Positions 12,294 to 23,912 of a stretch of 64,000 nucleotides of DNA are shown here, piece by piece; the first letter of the stretch is position 1; each line of letters begins with the position of its first letter. Below the pieces are notes generated by a model. It did not search any database, was not told the DNA's origin, and was given only the letters and a program-made list of their open reading frames with translations. Origin of the DNA: Castanea sativa (lineage: Eukaryota; Streptophyta; Magnoliopsida; Fagales; Fagaceae); contig NC_134014.1 in NCBI RefSeq assembly GCF_040712315.1, forward strand, positions 7,906,244-7,970,243, given 5' to 3'. Made by a program: the position numbers and the translations under genes.

Positions 12294-12523
12294 TGCTTCT
12301 GGCGGGGCTAGGAACCAGCCTCCGCCAATATCTCTGCGTTGTCCATATCAAGCTGTGAAACCACATGTTTCTTATTAGGTAACTCAGATTGATGAGAAGA
12401 GTGAGTAGCTGCACGTTTCTGCCCTAGCACTTCTGTCTTACCCGTGGCCAATTTACTATCTACCCGTGGTATGTGCTTCCATGTTGGTTAGGGAAGAAGG
12501 TTGATGGTGGTGTCTGCCAAATT

Positions 12524-13780
12524 TTATTTTTCCATGGGAGTGTTTAAGGGTGGTAAGGTTGGCTCAGGTACGTGGTATGGGTGAGTTGGACTTGGCGTGG
12601 GTGATGGAGATAGGGTAGGTAACTGGGAGAATATTTTGGGATGGGTAGAGTTTGGAAAGGGTAAGGATTGATTTGGGGAGGATTTTGTGATTGGTGGGAT
12701 TTCCTGATTGATACTATCCTCAGCAGGTAAGTCAAATTTGCTTAAGTCATGGTCCAGCTCGTCTAGGTGTTTTTGAAATTGGTCTTGCGTGTCATGTGGC
12801 ATAAAATCGGGGCTTAAATGAGGGGCATCAGTTGTGGTATTCTCATTAAGGAAAGGATCGTTCAAAATTTGAATTGGAGGAATATCCAGTGTCAACGGTT
12901 ACCTTTTTGGATGGGCTGTGTTGGTCTGGTTCCATGTCGTTGTAATGGTCGTTGGTGGCGTCCGGGATGGTTCAGGGAAAGCATTGCTGGTCTATCGAGG
13001 CTTTGTTTTTGCGTAGTAACCAGGTACCATAACTACTGCCTTATGATAGCCTGTGAATGGAAAAGCTTTTATCCATGGGCCATATTGTTTGTCTGCCTCA
13101 GTCAGAGTACCCTCGCTCTCCGTCCACAAGTCTCAATCTCTATCATTATGGGTCAAGCAGCCACACCAATAGCAAAGGTTGGGAAGTCGTTCATACTTAA
13201 AAGGTACCCACTGATCTTTATTGTCCTCCAAAGTAATCACCCTTCCGCGACACAAGGGTAGTGAAATATCAACCTTAACACAGACACGCATAAACCCTCC
13301 TCCATCCATGGTCTGCACTATTTTTTGTTGTGCTACCTCTCCCACCAATTCACATAAGCCTTCTGCTACCCATTTGTTCCTAAAAGGTATTGGGATGCTG
13401 TGCACTTGAACCCAGGAATGAGTGAAATTGAAAGGCGTGTCTTCTACTTCTGTATCTTTGTCATACCTCTGTAGAACCACCAGGTGTTTGTCGAAACTCC
13501 AAGGTTCATTGGATAGTATAGTATCTACTTCTGCCTTGTTGTCGAAAATAAAGAGGACAAAATGGTTTCCAAGATTTTTAACCCTGAAGCCATTTTTTGA
13601 TTGCCACAGAGGTTTAAAGGTAGCTGCTATGGCATCAATATTCAAGGCTCTTTTTGTCAAAAATTTAGCAGCTATGATGTATTCTGTTGTTGCCAGATCT
13701 TGATGAAGCTGAAACTTTGGTCCCTCTCTATGTGAAAGAGAGAGCTCCGTCCACTGTTTGGTCAGGTCTTCCATGGACAA
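12524..13780 (-). pseudogene. LINE ORF1 (DUF4283, zinc knuckle), broken
   Basis: ORF1 of plant L1 elements is an RNA-binding chaperone. From the ATG at 13780 about 215 residues are open. They hold the DUF4283 domain (for example WSFDKHLVVLQRYD and FTHSWVQVHSIPI) and then a zinc-knuckle start, YERLPNLCYWCGCLTHNDRD, where the frame is lost. A Pro/Ser-rich tail resumes at 12895-12524 in another frame. The domain order and the position just upstream of ORF2 make the identification firm; the protein is not intact. Confidence 0.8.
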
Positions 13781-13973
13781 ATGAGAGAAAAGAAAGAATA
13801 AGGAGAGTGTTTCCCAAACCCCAAAAGAAAGAAAGAAAACCCCACGAGCCTTAGGGTGACCTTGTCACAATTAGGAACAAAAGACACCTTTTCAACAAAA
13901 GGGACAAACCAGTTCTTCAGCCTAGGAGAGGTTAGAGAGTCAAACATTCACTAGCGACAGAGAAACTCAGCTC

Positions 13974-13988
13974 TTTTTTGGAGTTAGC
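13974..13988 (+). repeat. LINE target-site duplication, right copy
   Basis: TTTTTTGGAGTTAGC pairs with 8166-8180 (13 of 15). It marks the LINE 5' boundary. Confidence 0.6.
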
Positions 13989-14330
13989 TATTGATCCTTA
14001 ACAAAATAGTTAGTCGAACACATGTATTCTTTCCTTCATTTTATTTTATCTGAAGTCATACTCTTTATTACTTCCCTAATTAATATGTCTTTTTTATTAC
14101 TTCTACTAATAGTAGTAGTAATTATAATAATGATAATAAAGAAAAGAAAAACCAATGTAGAGAAGGAAAGATTCTTTTAGATGTAAAGCTCTTCCAATAT
14201 ACCACTAGCATGTAAAACCCACGTTCAGCTCCGATATTGCTCGGAACAGCTTTGCCAGTGTCAATATCATTTTGCTTTTCTCTTTTTCGCTTCTTTCCTG
14301 TGGTTCATTGTTGTCCCTTTCCAGTATATA

Positions 14331-14364
<34 letters not shown>

Positions 14365-15380
14365 TAAAATTTCATATGGAATCAACAAAAACAACTACCT
14401 TTTAGTATTTCACCAGCAATATATATCGTGCAAATGTGTATTGCAAGTAGGAAATGTTGAAGTGCTCTTTCTTACTTTATTACTCATGAGGTAGTGAAGG
14501 TAAGGACAAATACAAGGTAATACATTTTCAAAACATTTGTGATTTATTAATTAACGATTAAAACATACTGAAGACTCCAATAGATTTTGAAATCACAATC
14601 CCATACCAAAATGCAAACTGCAAACCACATCTTGTTAAGTTTACATATTTTTGGACAATAGCTAAGAATTTCCAATATATATAAATAAATAAATAAATAA
14701 AAACAAACAAACAAAACAAAACAAACAAAGCACACGAATTTAAAAAATTATGATGCTGCAGCCGATAAAACTATAGAAAACAAGGGAAAAAAACTCATAT
14801 TTTGCAATCAAGAGGACTTATCTCGTTTGATTGTTTCTGATTTTCATGTACCTTAATCTTCCTTTATTGAGTTAATGAAATAGTTTGGTTTCCCAACAAA
14901 AAAAGAAAAAAGAGGCCTCATCACACAGCCCCAAAAGCCATTCTAATGAATTGAGTGGGGAAAAAAATTAAGCTCAAAAGTTCAAAAGTGTAAATTAGTA
15001 AGAAAGAACAGCACAAATGCTACAAATCCTTTTTGGGCATGTTAGGAACTTAGGCTTTCCCTCTTTTGAAGCTTCTTAATCTTTTGCCTTTTCTTCTGGT
15101 CTTTCTGCAATCCCCACTTTTATCTCTCTGTGTATGCAGTGGCTATGGAGGTCTATTGAGAAACACAGAGAAGGTTCAGGGCGCCAATGCACTTATTGTT
15201 TGGGTTTTGGTTTCATGTTCCATCAATGGGTAATATAGCATTTCATATTAGGAAAAATCATGGTGGACCCTGATATTCCTGAAATGTCATCCTTACTTTA
15301 CCCCTAGTTTCCTCTTACTCTCTCACTGGTTCCCAGTCCTTACAGTCACACTCGCACCCCATTTTTTTATGAAGGTTTCT
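13989..15380. other. Intergenic DNA with microsatellites and a possible retroposon tail
   Basis: No gene is supported. A TG repeat running into a GA repeat lies at about 14328-14364. The A-rich tract near 14898 follows a motif typical of LINE 3' tails (GTTAATGAAATAGTTTGG), so an old plus-strand retroposon fragment may end there. Confidence 0.35.
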
Positions 15381-15388
15381 GCATTGGC

Positions 15389-15583
15389 GTGACATGTGAC
15401 CACTTTGAACCCAGAACTGACTTAGAAGAAAGCTATGCCCAGACTTTATATAGAGCTATTGAGTTTGCAGCGGATTCAAATCTCCAGAGGATTGTTGTGG
15501 AATGCATGGCTTCAAATTTAATTAAACTAGCCTTATACCAGCGCAATGCGCATTATGCACATATTGTTATATCATTTACATAG
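15389..15583 (+). pseudogene. RNase H-domain fragment of a LINE
   Basis: The open stretch encodes a short peptide with YRAIEFAADSNLQRIVVEC, close to the RNase H helix-and-strand found at the C-terminus of plant LINE ORF2 and in the LINE at 8222-8602. The usual EGD after IVVE is changed to ECM, so a catalytic acidic residue is lost. There is no complete domain and no gene context. It is best read as a transposon relic. Confidence 0.5.
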
Positions 15584-15598
15584 TGTACAAAGAATAAA

Positions 15599-15677
15599 TA
15601 ATAGCTAATCCAGCTCTAAAAAAATAGCTATATTAGAATGTCACTATGGCTATTTTTTTAGAGCTAGATTAGCTATT
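15599..15677. repeat. Near-perfect 79-bp hairpin
   Basis: 15599-15628 pairs with 15648-15677, a stem of about 29 bp broken only by one unpaired base, around a 19-base loop. The stem core is CTCTAAAAAAATAGC. It could be a tiny MITE or the core of a larger one. Confidence 0.6.
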
Positions 15678-17384
15678 ATTTTATCATTTTAGATGGCAGA
15701 GTGTTTCCAAGCCATTCAAATTAATTACCTTATAGTAAAAAGTTGTAAATGACGGCAATATGTAGTCCTTAATTAGATAATAAATTATTATTGCATTATT
15801 AGAGGTGTATGCAAATAAGATGCAAGTTCATGAATATACAATTAGGTGCATAAGTAAATTTGGCACAGATACTTTTTTTTTTTTTTTTTAAAAACAGAAA
15901 TGTGATAGTAATACTGTATAATATTGTTTACAACTATTAATTGGCATGGATACTTTCGTATGGAATATCTATTCACAGCAAAATAATATGACCAAGATGC
16001 AAGGTGAATACCGCAAACTAATCAAAGTAAATGGTATCAACAATAATAAATAAATTAAAAATCCCCCCCCCCCCCCACCCCAAAAAAAAAAAATCATAAT
16101 TCAAATAGTTGTATCCTTGCTTGTGGGGATTCATGCTTCAGTTTTTAAAACTCCTACAGGTCCAATGTTGTCAGTATCCATGCCTTTGAGAATCTCTTTA
16201 AATCTCATAATTTCTCCTCTACAAAACATATCTAGACATATCACAATGAAATGTTAAAAAATTCCAAATCTGTAATAATAATGCAAGTTTAGTAAGGAGC
16301 AAAAAAATTCTAACAAATAAAAAGAACGATAAAAATGAAATTTCTGCTCTTAGTGCAAGTAAAATATTTTGTTTTGAATACAAACTTCCCATACTCATTC
16401 TTCTGAAATAGGTTCTAACATTACAATTTCTCATATTGTCCTACTCAAAATGCTTTTCCAACTCATTTTGCAAAAAAGACTCACTCAAAACCTAGCCAAA
16501 GAGACTAGGTATTAAAACACATGACTAAGTTTAGAAAGCTCAACCTACCACCAAGCAAAGACAAACACAGCCACATCTTACAGACTCTAATCACAATTGA
16601 AAATATTTGATAATTTTACAAATAAGAGATAGGTTCCCCCATATACAACAAAGCACACGAAAACTCAACAGTTTAAGATTTGTGTCACCGAAGTACATGC
16701 ATTGGACCCTTCCTTTAGCATTCTCATTTAGCATGACAAATAATCACTATATATCTTGATCTAGAAGCATTCCTTACTTGAGACATATTCCCTTGTATCA
16801 TTTCCAAAAAAGGTTAATGTCAAATCAGTTTTAGATGAAGAGTAGTTAAAACACCCTATGAGCTCATGTTCAAATGGCACCAACTTCCATTGTAATAGCA
16901 AGGTGGAGGATGAGGTATTGATTCAAGACACACCAAGTTCATAAGTGACTTACCAATAAAAAAAGCATTTGAGGTTGGATCCCAAGTCAATATGGGACCG
17001 AATTTTGGTGTAAAAACTGAGATTATTTAGTTTATGGGTGCTCCTACACTAGATAAAACAAGTTGAATAGCTGAGTAGTTGTGGCTTCATATCTACGGAC
17101 TTATACATCATCTGTGAACCTAAGCATGCGATTAAAATCATGAAACTTCAAAAATAAGTAAATGCCATTTTAGGTCATGGTATTTTGGTCCCCAAGCTGA
17201 GTTGAGCCAAATTTGGCCATGCGCATGTTTTCTCACTTGCAGTCACATGTAATCTCATGTAGGGAACCAAATTGACTATATAGCCTTGCCTTACTTGTTT
17301 GATAAACTCAATCAAGTTTGTTGTGGCACAAGAAAAAGAAAAAAAACCAAAAGTTTAAAAAACAAAGAGAAGAGCAAAGAAAAG
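15678..17384. other. Intergenic DNA without recognisable genes
   Basis: A poly(C)-poly(A) tract lies at about 16062-16092. No conserved coding signal is seen. The last few hundred bases could hold the promoter and 5' UTR of the gene model starting at 17385; the region just before its ATG is A-rich. Confidence 0.35.
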
Positions 17385-19762
17385 ATGAACAAGAAAGAAG
17401 AAGAGGAAGAAAAAAATGCTTTGTCAAAGATTACTAAGGTTAGGCTTACATATTTGATATTCATCTGTTTTTGTTTCATTTGTTTATTCCTCTGTTTTAT
17501 TTTTTTGAAATTTGACAAACTTACATATATACTGTATAGGATCTATTTATGAAAAAAAAAAACTTTAATTCAATATTAGGACAAATTATATTGTGATATG
17601 CATTAGTATATGTTGGTCCATTCTGAATAATCCAATATAGATGTGCTCAAGGAAAACACCACACGCTAGACTCTGGTCGGGAAGGGAAAATTCTTAATTT
17701 TTATTATGACAAAGCTTAGATACTACCTTAATTGCTATTTTTTACGGTTTGGGAGGAGGGAATGGAATGGAAAAAATAATTTTAAAATATTCTTCTATTT
17801 TTTTATTTGGGAGTTTTAATGGAGAGAATAAAAAATTCATTTCCTTAGTTGAGAGTTTAAGTGAAAGGGAATAGAATAGAGGTTCCCTCTTAAATTTCAA
17901 CTATTTGTCCAATTATAGAAATCAACACACAGGGCGTTAATAATCCCATCTACAATGTGGGAAACCAGACATCTTCAATCAAATTACTCCAACACTAAAA
18001 TCTCAGAAAAGCTTCAGTTAAAGCTACAATTGGACTTTATCTTAATAATATTGTTTTGCTCTTGTTCTCCTTCAGAAACTGCTCCTTCTCTTTATGGCTT
18101 CACCAGCCTTTCTCTCTCTCTCTTTGTACAACTTTTTTTCTCTTAAAAAATTTCTTTCTCTTAAAATTTTCCTATAAAATTTAGTCTTTTAAAGCTTTAA
18201 GGCCATTTGTTGATTTTTATAATGAGAAATGATATGTCTACATTATTTTTACAACAAATTCTAAGTCACAGGTCTTTACTGGTTATTATTGTTGGGTATA
18301 AAAAGTAATCTCAGTGTTAAATTCGAACCAATAACAATTAACCACATGTGATTTGTTATGAAATATTGTAAAAATATTGTGGATGTAACACTTCTCTTTT
18401 ATAATTGGACGAATGGTTGAATTTAAGAGGGAACTTAAGGAATAGAGTTTTACCCTTTTTATTATTCCCTTCTTTTATTAGTTCTTGTCATTGGGGTCTA
18501 TTAGCTGATACGTTACTCTATTATTGATGTTGGTGATACTGGTATTTATGATCATCTATCTAACAATCTTAACTAGAAAATGGCTTCTTAATTGATAGGG
18601 ACCCAAAATTTCCCTAGAGGAACTGGTTGCAGATTTGTCTGTAATCCATAAGTTGCAAGATGAGCATCCTAAAAAATTTCTGCATCCAAATGATTTTCAG
18701 CATCATATTCAGGTATTTGGGTAGCTTTGTAATTGTTTGGCATTTGACTATTTGAGTTGATATATTAGATGCTGTATACTATTTTGATAAGACTAATTTA
18801 TGATGTTACAGGTTTTGTATAACACAAACATGCTTATAACGCCCGTCAATACTCCAGGCACTTACCTCATAGTGCACAACCCCGAATCAAATTTTATCCG
18901 TGTTTGCAACATCCAAAACCAAGGGGACTATATGGACATTGTCATACCATGGTTGGAATTGGATCAAGCTGAATTAAGAGGGTATTCTATTGATGGATGG
19001 CTGCTATTTTCGTATAGACAACACATCACCTACTATGATGTGGTAAACCGCAGAAATCATAGTCTCGCTGATGTTCCATGGGAGCTTGCTGATCATATTG
19101 GAGTTTTTTCCAGCTCCCCATTGGAATATGGCAATATAACTATATTTGCTGAACATAGCGAAGATGAGGTGGAAGTGCTCTTACACACTGAAGAACGGGG
19201 GTGGAGGAGATATGTTGTACCTGCCGATATGGCAACTGATATACGTGTTTGTGGTTTGGTATTACATGAGGGAAAGCTGTTTTGTCTAGACACTAGCGGT
19301 CAAGTTCACATTTTTCATTTAGATAGACTGGGAGAATATGTTTCTTCAATTGCATTATTGCCTGATCATTTTGATCCAGATGAACTGAAGTTGTATTTCG
19401 CTTCTTTGGTTGTGGACGTAGCAGCTGTATACGTCATTATTTTGCTGGAGGATGATATGGATGAAGTGGGTATAAAATGGTTTGAGCTGACACAAAGGGA
19501 TGGGGAATATATTTTGGAAAGAGTGTTTGACGCAGGAGAACATTTTGCATATGCAGTTGGTAACCGAAATGGTTATAGATTCAATCCCTCATTTGACATT
19601 GGAAGACGAGGGTCACTCTTGGCTGGTTCTCTAAATACAAATATGGACTGCATTTGGATAGATAATGTTATTCCTCCAGAGTGGGAAACATTTAAGGAGT
19701 GCTCTGAAGAAGATTGTCCTTGTAGCTGTGCATTCGTAAGAGTTGGTGCACACCAATTCTAA
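17385..19762 (+). CDS. Possible beta-propeller protein (DUF295/KIB-like), three exons
   Basis: The main exon, 18812-19762, encodes 316 residues. They are rich in alternating hydrophobic strands and short WD/kelch-like segments (GYSIDGWLLFSYRQHITYYD, VCGLVLHEGKLFCLDTSGQV), as in the C-terminal propeller of plant F-box DUF295 (KIB1-4) proteins. It ends in a Cys-rich tail (CSEEDCPCSC). Upstream, 18599-18712 (38 codons) has AG before it and GT after it and joins in phase 0. An exon at 17385-17438 beginning MNKKEEEEEK also joins in phase 0. The total is 372 aa. I see no F-box, unlike the 368-aa gene at 31362-32468. The main exon is fairly secure; the first exon is weak. A 3' UTR exon may lie near 20200-20310. 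A MITE occupies intron 1. Confidence 0.5.
18224..18396. mobile_element. Mutator-type MITE, copy 1
   Basis: This 173-bp element starts GAGAAATGATATGTC and ends with the near-complement GTAACACTTCTC. It is flanked by a perfect 9-bp target duplication, TTTTATAAT, at 18215-18223 and 18397-18405. It lies in intron 1 of the gene model and has a sister copy at 29874-30053. Confidence 0.85.
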
Positions 19763-20364
19763 CAGGTTTGTTTCTGAATTAAGGAGTTATGAGTTATGAT
19801 TTGAATATGATTGCTAATAGTGGTGTGAGTTATATTTCTTTGGACTACTTATTTCTAGACTTTCTAAAGCTAAACAATTTTCAATTATTCTTCATCTTGG
19901 AGTTTTGAATTTTTGGCACCTAAAGTCGTGGGTTCAAAAATCATTGGATGAGTGTAACGAGACTGGTATTCTATTAGTTGCCTTGTTATGTACTCATCCA
20001 TGTTAGTCGTGCCATCCTATCAGTTCTTATTAATGAAATTTTTTTGGCCACCTTTGTTTCATTTCCTGGATGGTAATACATACTAAAGGGAAGTTGATTT
20101 ATTACGTTGTCTCTCACCTTCTTCTTCTTTTTTCTATATTTATTTATTTGATACAAAAGTCATGTCTCACATTTTAATAAAGTATACATTTTTTATGCAG
20201 ATCAAAATTAATGTAAGAAGTCTACATACATCATGGGAACTTCGGCGATGGAAGGCCTTTTTCAGAAAGTTGGAAAGAATAGTTTGCATTGCCATGGATT
20301 CTTAATATTACATACTGAAGATTAGTGATATGATGACAAATATTAAATCTTTTGGTTTTAGTGC
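19763..20364. other. 3' flank of the propeller-like gene
   Basis: No further open frame. It may contain an untranslated 3' exon (AG before about 20202). Otherwise I see nothing structured. Confidence 0.35.
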
Positions 20365-20588
20365 TAGCCTCTTTTTTTTCTTTTTCTTTTTTTATCACTT
20401 CTTATCAAGTATAAACATCCACATATACTTTATAGTTTCCTTTATGGATGTTATGCTATTTCTTTATAATTAATATTGAATGGAGCATCTTCATTTAAAT
20501 TTATACGATTACTGTGATTGATCTTTCTTCCATTTTCTGTATATTTTTTGAGCAAGTATTATTGAGTGCAATAGTAAGTTCTAAGAAT
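20365..20588 (+). repeat. ~220-bp direct repeat, left copy
   Basis: This stretch, from a pyrimidine run through CTTATCAAGTATAAACATCC and ATTGAGTGCAATA to TTCTAAGAA, recurs at 23380-23593. Similarity is high, with small indels in the T-runs. The two copies bracket the inverted-repeat array element. Confidence 0.85.
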
Positions 20589-20749
20589 TTTTTGAGCAAG
20601 TATTTTTGGCCATGGGTAGGGTATTCCCATACCAATCCAATTAATTTATCCATAAATACCCGATTATCTTATCCAGTTAGTACCCATACCTAGTTGTTAC
20701 TCAGTTTGTTTACCCATAGATATTCATATCCTACCCAAACTCAATTTCT

Positions 20750-22330
20750 ATAAAATCACCAAATATGCTCAAAACTACTACAATGACCAAAATATCCTCA
20801 AAATCTCTACAATGAGCAAAATATACATGAAACCTCTAAAATGACCAAAATACCTTTGATATCTCTAAAATCACCAATTATGCTTAAAAACCACTAAAAT
20901 GAGCAAAATACCCCTGACACTTTTAAAATGACCAAAATACCTCTGAAATCACCAAATATACTCAAAACCCACTAAAAATTACCAAAATAACCCCCCCTAA
21001 GCCAAAAAATGACTGAAATACCCCCTCAAAACCTAAAAAATAACCAAACTACCCACAAAACCTAAAAATTTCCAAAATACCCCCAAAACTTTAAAATTAC
21101 CAAAATACCCCCTTAACCTAAAAAACGATTGAAATACCTCCAAAGCCTAAAATTTGATTGAAATAACCTTGAAACATAAAAATGACCAAAATACCCCCTA
21201 AACCTAAAAAATGACTGAAATACCTTCGAAACCTAAAAACTAGGGGTATCCAAACCTAAAAACTAAGGGTATCCAAACAAAACCGTAGCTCGACCCACTC
21301 GAAGAATCCGTCCAACCCGGCACGAAAACCATCCGACCCGACGCCGGTGATGGTCGACGGCGGGTCTTCGTCCCTAAAGCCCAATACCGGCGGGTCGGAT
21401 GACAGGTTTGACCTTAAAAATCGAGATCTCAACCAATCTGACCATATGTACACCAGAAAATTAGTTTTTCTCTTCCGATGGGTGTGTTTCGCCAGTCATT
21501 TTGTCAAATTAGTTGAGATTCGACCTTATCTCTTCGAGATCCACCAAGATCTCGTTGAAATCCGATGAGATCTCGTTGAGATTCGGCCTATTCTCTTCGA
21601 GATTCGCCGAGATCTCGCTGAGATCCGGCGAGATCTCGTCAAGATTCGGCCAGATCTCTTTAAGATCTACCGAGATCTCTTCGAGATCCGGCCAGATCTC
21701 GGCGATTCAGCCTAATCTCAACCAAATTTGGTTGTTTCCGGGCGAAATCTAGCATAGTTTCAAAAATTTCAACTTCGACTGGTCCGAGGAGGTCCGACCA
21801 CCTGAATTGATTCTGTTCACCGGTTGGTGGCGGGTCCAAAAATTAGAGACCCGAACTTATCGGGTTGGTTCGGGTTGGGCACAAACCCAACTCAAACCAA
21901 CCCGTGGACAGGCCTACTAAAAACTAACCAAAATACCCCCGAAACTTTAAAATTACCAAAATACCCCCTAAACTTAAAAAGTGACTGAAATAACCTGAAA
22001 TCTAAAAATGATCAAAATACCCCCCCCAAAACATATAAAATGACCAAAATACCCCCTAAAACCTATAAAATGACAAAAATGCCCCTAAAACCTATATGAT
22101 GATAAAGATACACCCAAAACCTAAAATACCAAAACCTTTTAAATGATAAAAAATAAACCTAAACCTCTAAAATTACCAAAAATACACTGAAACTTATAAA
22201 ACAACCAAAATAGCCCTAAACCTCTAAAATGACCAAAATACCCTTGAAACCTTTAAAGTGACCAAAATACTCCAAAACCTCTATGATGACTAAAATACAC
22301 CTGAAACCTCTTAAATTACCAAAATAGAGG
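20750..22330. repeat. Left array arm, ~30-36-bp degenerate units
   Basis: There are dozens of units built on CCTAAAA plus TGACCAAAATACCCC, interrupted by the hAT-like insertion at 21264-21916. Units vary by a few bases each, typical of an old tandem array. Confidence 0.8.
21264..21916. mobile_element. hAT-like non-autonomous element inside the array
   Basis: 653 bp flanked by an exact 8-bp duplication, CTAAAAAC, at 21256-21263 and 21917-21924. The ends are TAAGGGTATCCA on the left and, complemented from the right, TAGGCCTGTCCAC, weakly matching TIRs of hAT type. GC content is much higher than in the array. From about 21513 to 21720 it contains a degenerate tandem repeat built on GAGATCTCG and GAGATTCGGCC, which leaves one plus-strand frame open for about 79 codons (repeated ISLRS/ISSRF words). 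This is probably not a real protein. Confidence 0.65.
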
Positions 22331-23160
22331 TTTGGGTTATTTTGGGTGTTTCAAGGGTATTTTTGTCAAATTAAAGATTCTAAGAATATTTCGGTCATTT
22401 TGTAGGTTTTGAGAGAATTTCGGTAATTTTTTAGGTTTCGAGGTTATTTTGATCATTTTAGTCATTTTTTAGATTCTAAGGGTATTTTGGTCATTTATTT
22501 AGGTTATGGGGTTTTTTTTTTCATTTTTTAGGTTTTAGGGATATTTCGGTAATTTTTAGATTTTGGGCTATTTCGTTAATTTTCTAGGTTTCAGAGATAT
22601 TTTGGTAATTTTAATGTTTCAAGGGTATTTTGGTAATTTTTAAGGTTTCAGGGTATTTTGGTAATTTTTTTTTAGGTTTTGGGGGTATTTCGGTTATTTT
22701 TTAAGTTTTGAGGATATTTCGGTCATTTTTTAGGTTTCGAGGCTATTTTAGTCATTTTTAGGTTTAGGGTGTATTTTTATCATCTTATAGGTTTTAGGGC
22801 ATTGTTGTCATTTTATAGGTTTCAGTGGTATTTTGTCATTTTTTAGGTTTTAGGGGTATTTTAGTTATTTTATAGGTTTCGAGAGTATTCCGATCATTTT
22901 TTAAGGTTTCAAGAGTTAGGTTATTTTTTAGGTTTAGGGGGTATTTTAATAATTTTAAGTTTTATGGAGTATTTTAGTCATTTTTTAGGTTTCAGAGGTA
23001 TTTTAGTAATTTTTTAGGTTTAGGAGGTATTTTGGTAATTTTTAGGTTTCAGGAGTATTTCAGTTATTTTTTAGGTTTAGGGAGCGTTTCAGCAATTTTC
23101 GAGGATTTTAGGAGTACTTTGGTTATTTTCAAGTTTTATGAGCAATTTGGTAGTTTTGAT
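22331..23160. repeat. Right array arm, inverted relative to the left arm
   Basis: Tandem units such as TTTAGGTTTCGAGGGTATTT plus TGGTCATTTT are the complement of the left-arm unit. The centre of symmetry is near 22330. Confidence 0.8.
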
Positions 23161-23379
23161 TATTGGGTGGATTAGGGTTCACTCATAATAATTTGGTTAA
23201 GTTGGGTTTAGGTTAGATTTAATTAGTTAAATGGGTAATACCCAAACCCTACCTGAAAATTTTGAGTAATATCCAAACCCTACCCAATTACCTTTTACCC
23301 ATTAAGAACCAGGTATTACCTAAAATATTTGGATCGGATAGAATTGGATATCCATTAACCAATGGGTATGGCCATCCCT

Positions 23380-23593
23380 ACTGGCCTCTTTTTTTTTTTT
23401 AGCACTTCTTATCAAGTATAAACATCCACGTATACTTTATAGTCTCCTTTATGGATGTTATGTTATTTCTTTATAATTAATATTGAATGGAGCATCTTCA
23501 TTTATACTATTACTGTGCTTGATCTTTCTTCCATTTTTTTTATTTTTTTTAGCAAGTGTTATTGAGTGCAATAAAAAAAGAAAATTCTAAGAA
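23380..23593 (+). repeat. ~220-bp direct repeat, right copy
   Basis: Second copy of 20365-20588. It begins right after the right terminus of the array element. Confidence 0.85.
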
Positions 23594-23903
23594 CATATTA
23601 TACAGAGTTAACCAAACAAGGAATTTATGAATGGTGAGACTTTAAATAATAGGAATGTAAATCCCATCATTTATAAACTTTTTGCTTTGTGCATAAGCAA
23701 ATACACTTTTTTTAAAATAATAATCCAAACTTGCCTCATAAAATGTTTAGGAATTGCTTATTTCCGGTAATTTATTTGTATAGTATATATCAAAAGATAT
23801 AGTTTTCGCTTTTCAGTAACTTTTTTGTTTTTATATTTTTTGAAAAATCAGTAACTTTTATGTTAAATAGGTTACAAAAGGTTAAAAGCTAGTTTATTTA
23901 TAA
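23594..23903. other. AT-rich spacer
   Basis: I see nothing that can be annotated between the direct repeat and the next MITE. Confidence 0.4.
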
Positions 23904-23912
23904 ATTAAAAAA

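Larger units (their letters stand above)
8181..13973 (-). mobile_element. Full-length, decayed L1-type LINE
   Basis: This is a non-LTR retrotransposon on the minus strand. It has a poly(A) tail (poly(T) on the plus strand from 8181), ORF1 with DUF4283 and a zinc knuckle, and ORF2 with endonuclease, reverse transcriptase, zf-RVT and RNase H. It is bordered by a 15-bp imperfect target duplication, as target-primed reverse transcription leaves. The presence of a 5' region before ORF1 (13781-13973) and both duplications says the copy is not 5' truncated. Many frameshifts and stops show it is dead. Confidence 0.8.
20589..23379. mobile_element. Inverted-repeat array element of unknown class
   Basis: The termini are imperfect inverted repeats: GGCCATGGGTAGGGTATTCC near 20609 and AATGGGTATGGCCATCCCTA ending at 23380. 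Inside are two opposed arrays of a degenerate 30-36-bp unit. The left arm (about 20750-22330) reads like CTAAAATGACCAAAATACCC. The right arm (about 22331-23160) reads as its complement (GGTATTTTGGTCATTTTTTA). Together they could fold into a very long hairpin. No protein is encoded. Neighbouring pericentric-like words (TACCCATACC, GGGTAGGGTTTGGGTATTAC) form the outer arms. Class is uncertain: the right end resembles hAT termini, but no 8-bp duplication is present. Confidence 0.6.

Noticed and set aside
21513..21752. Repetitive open frame with ISLRS/ISSRF words
   Set aside because: A by-product of the GAGATCTCG tandem repeat, whose unit keeps a frame open.
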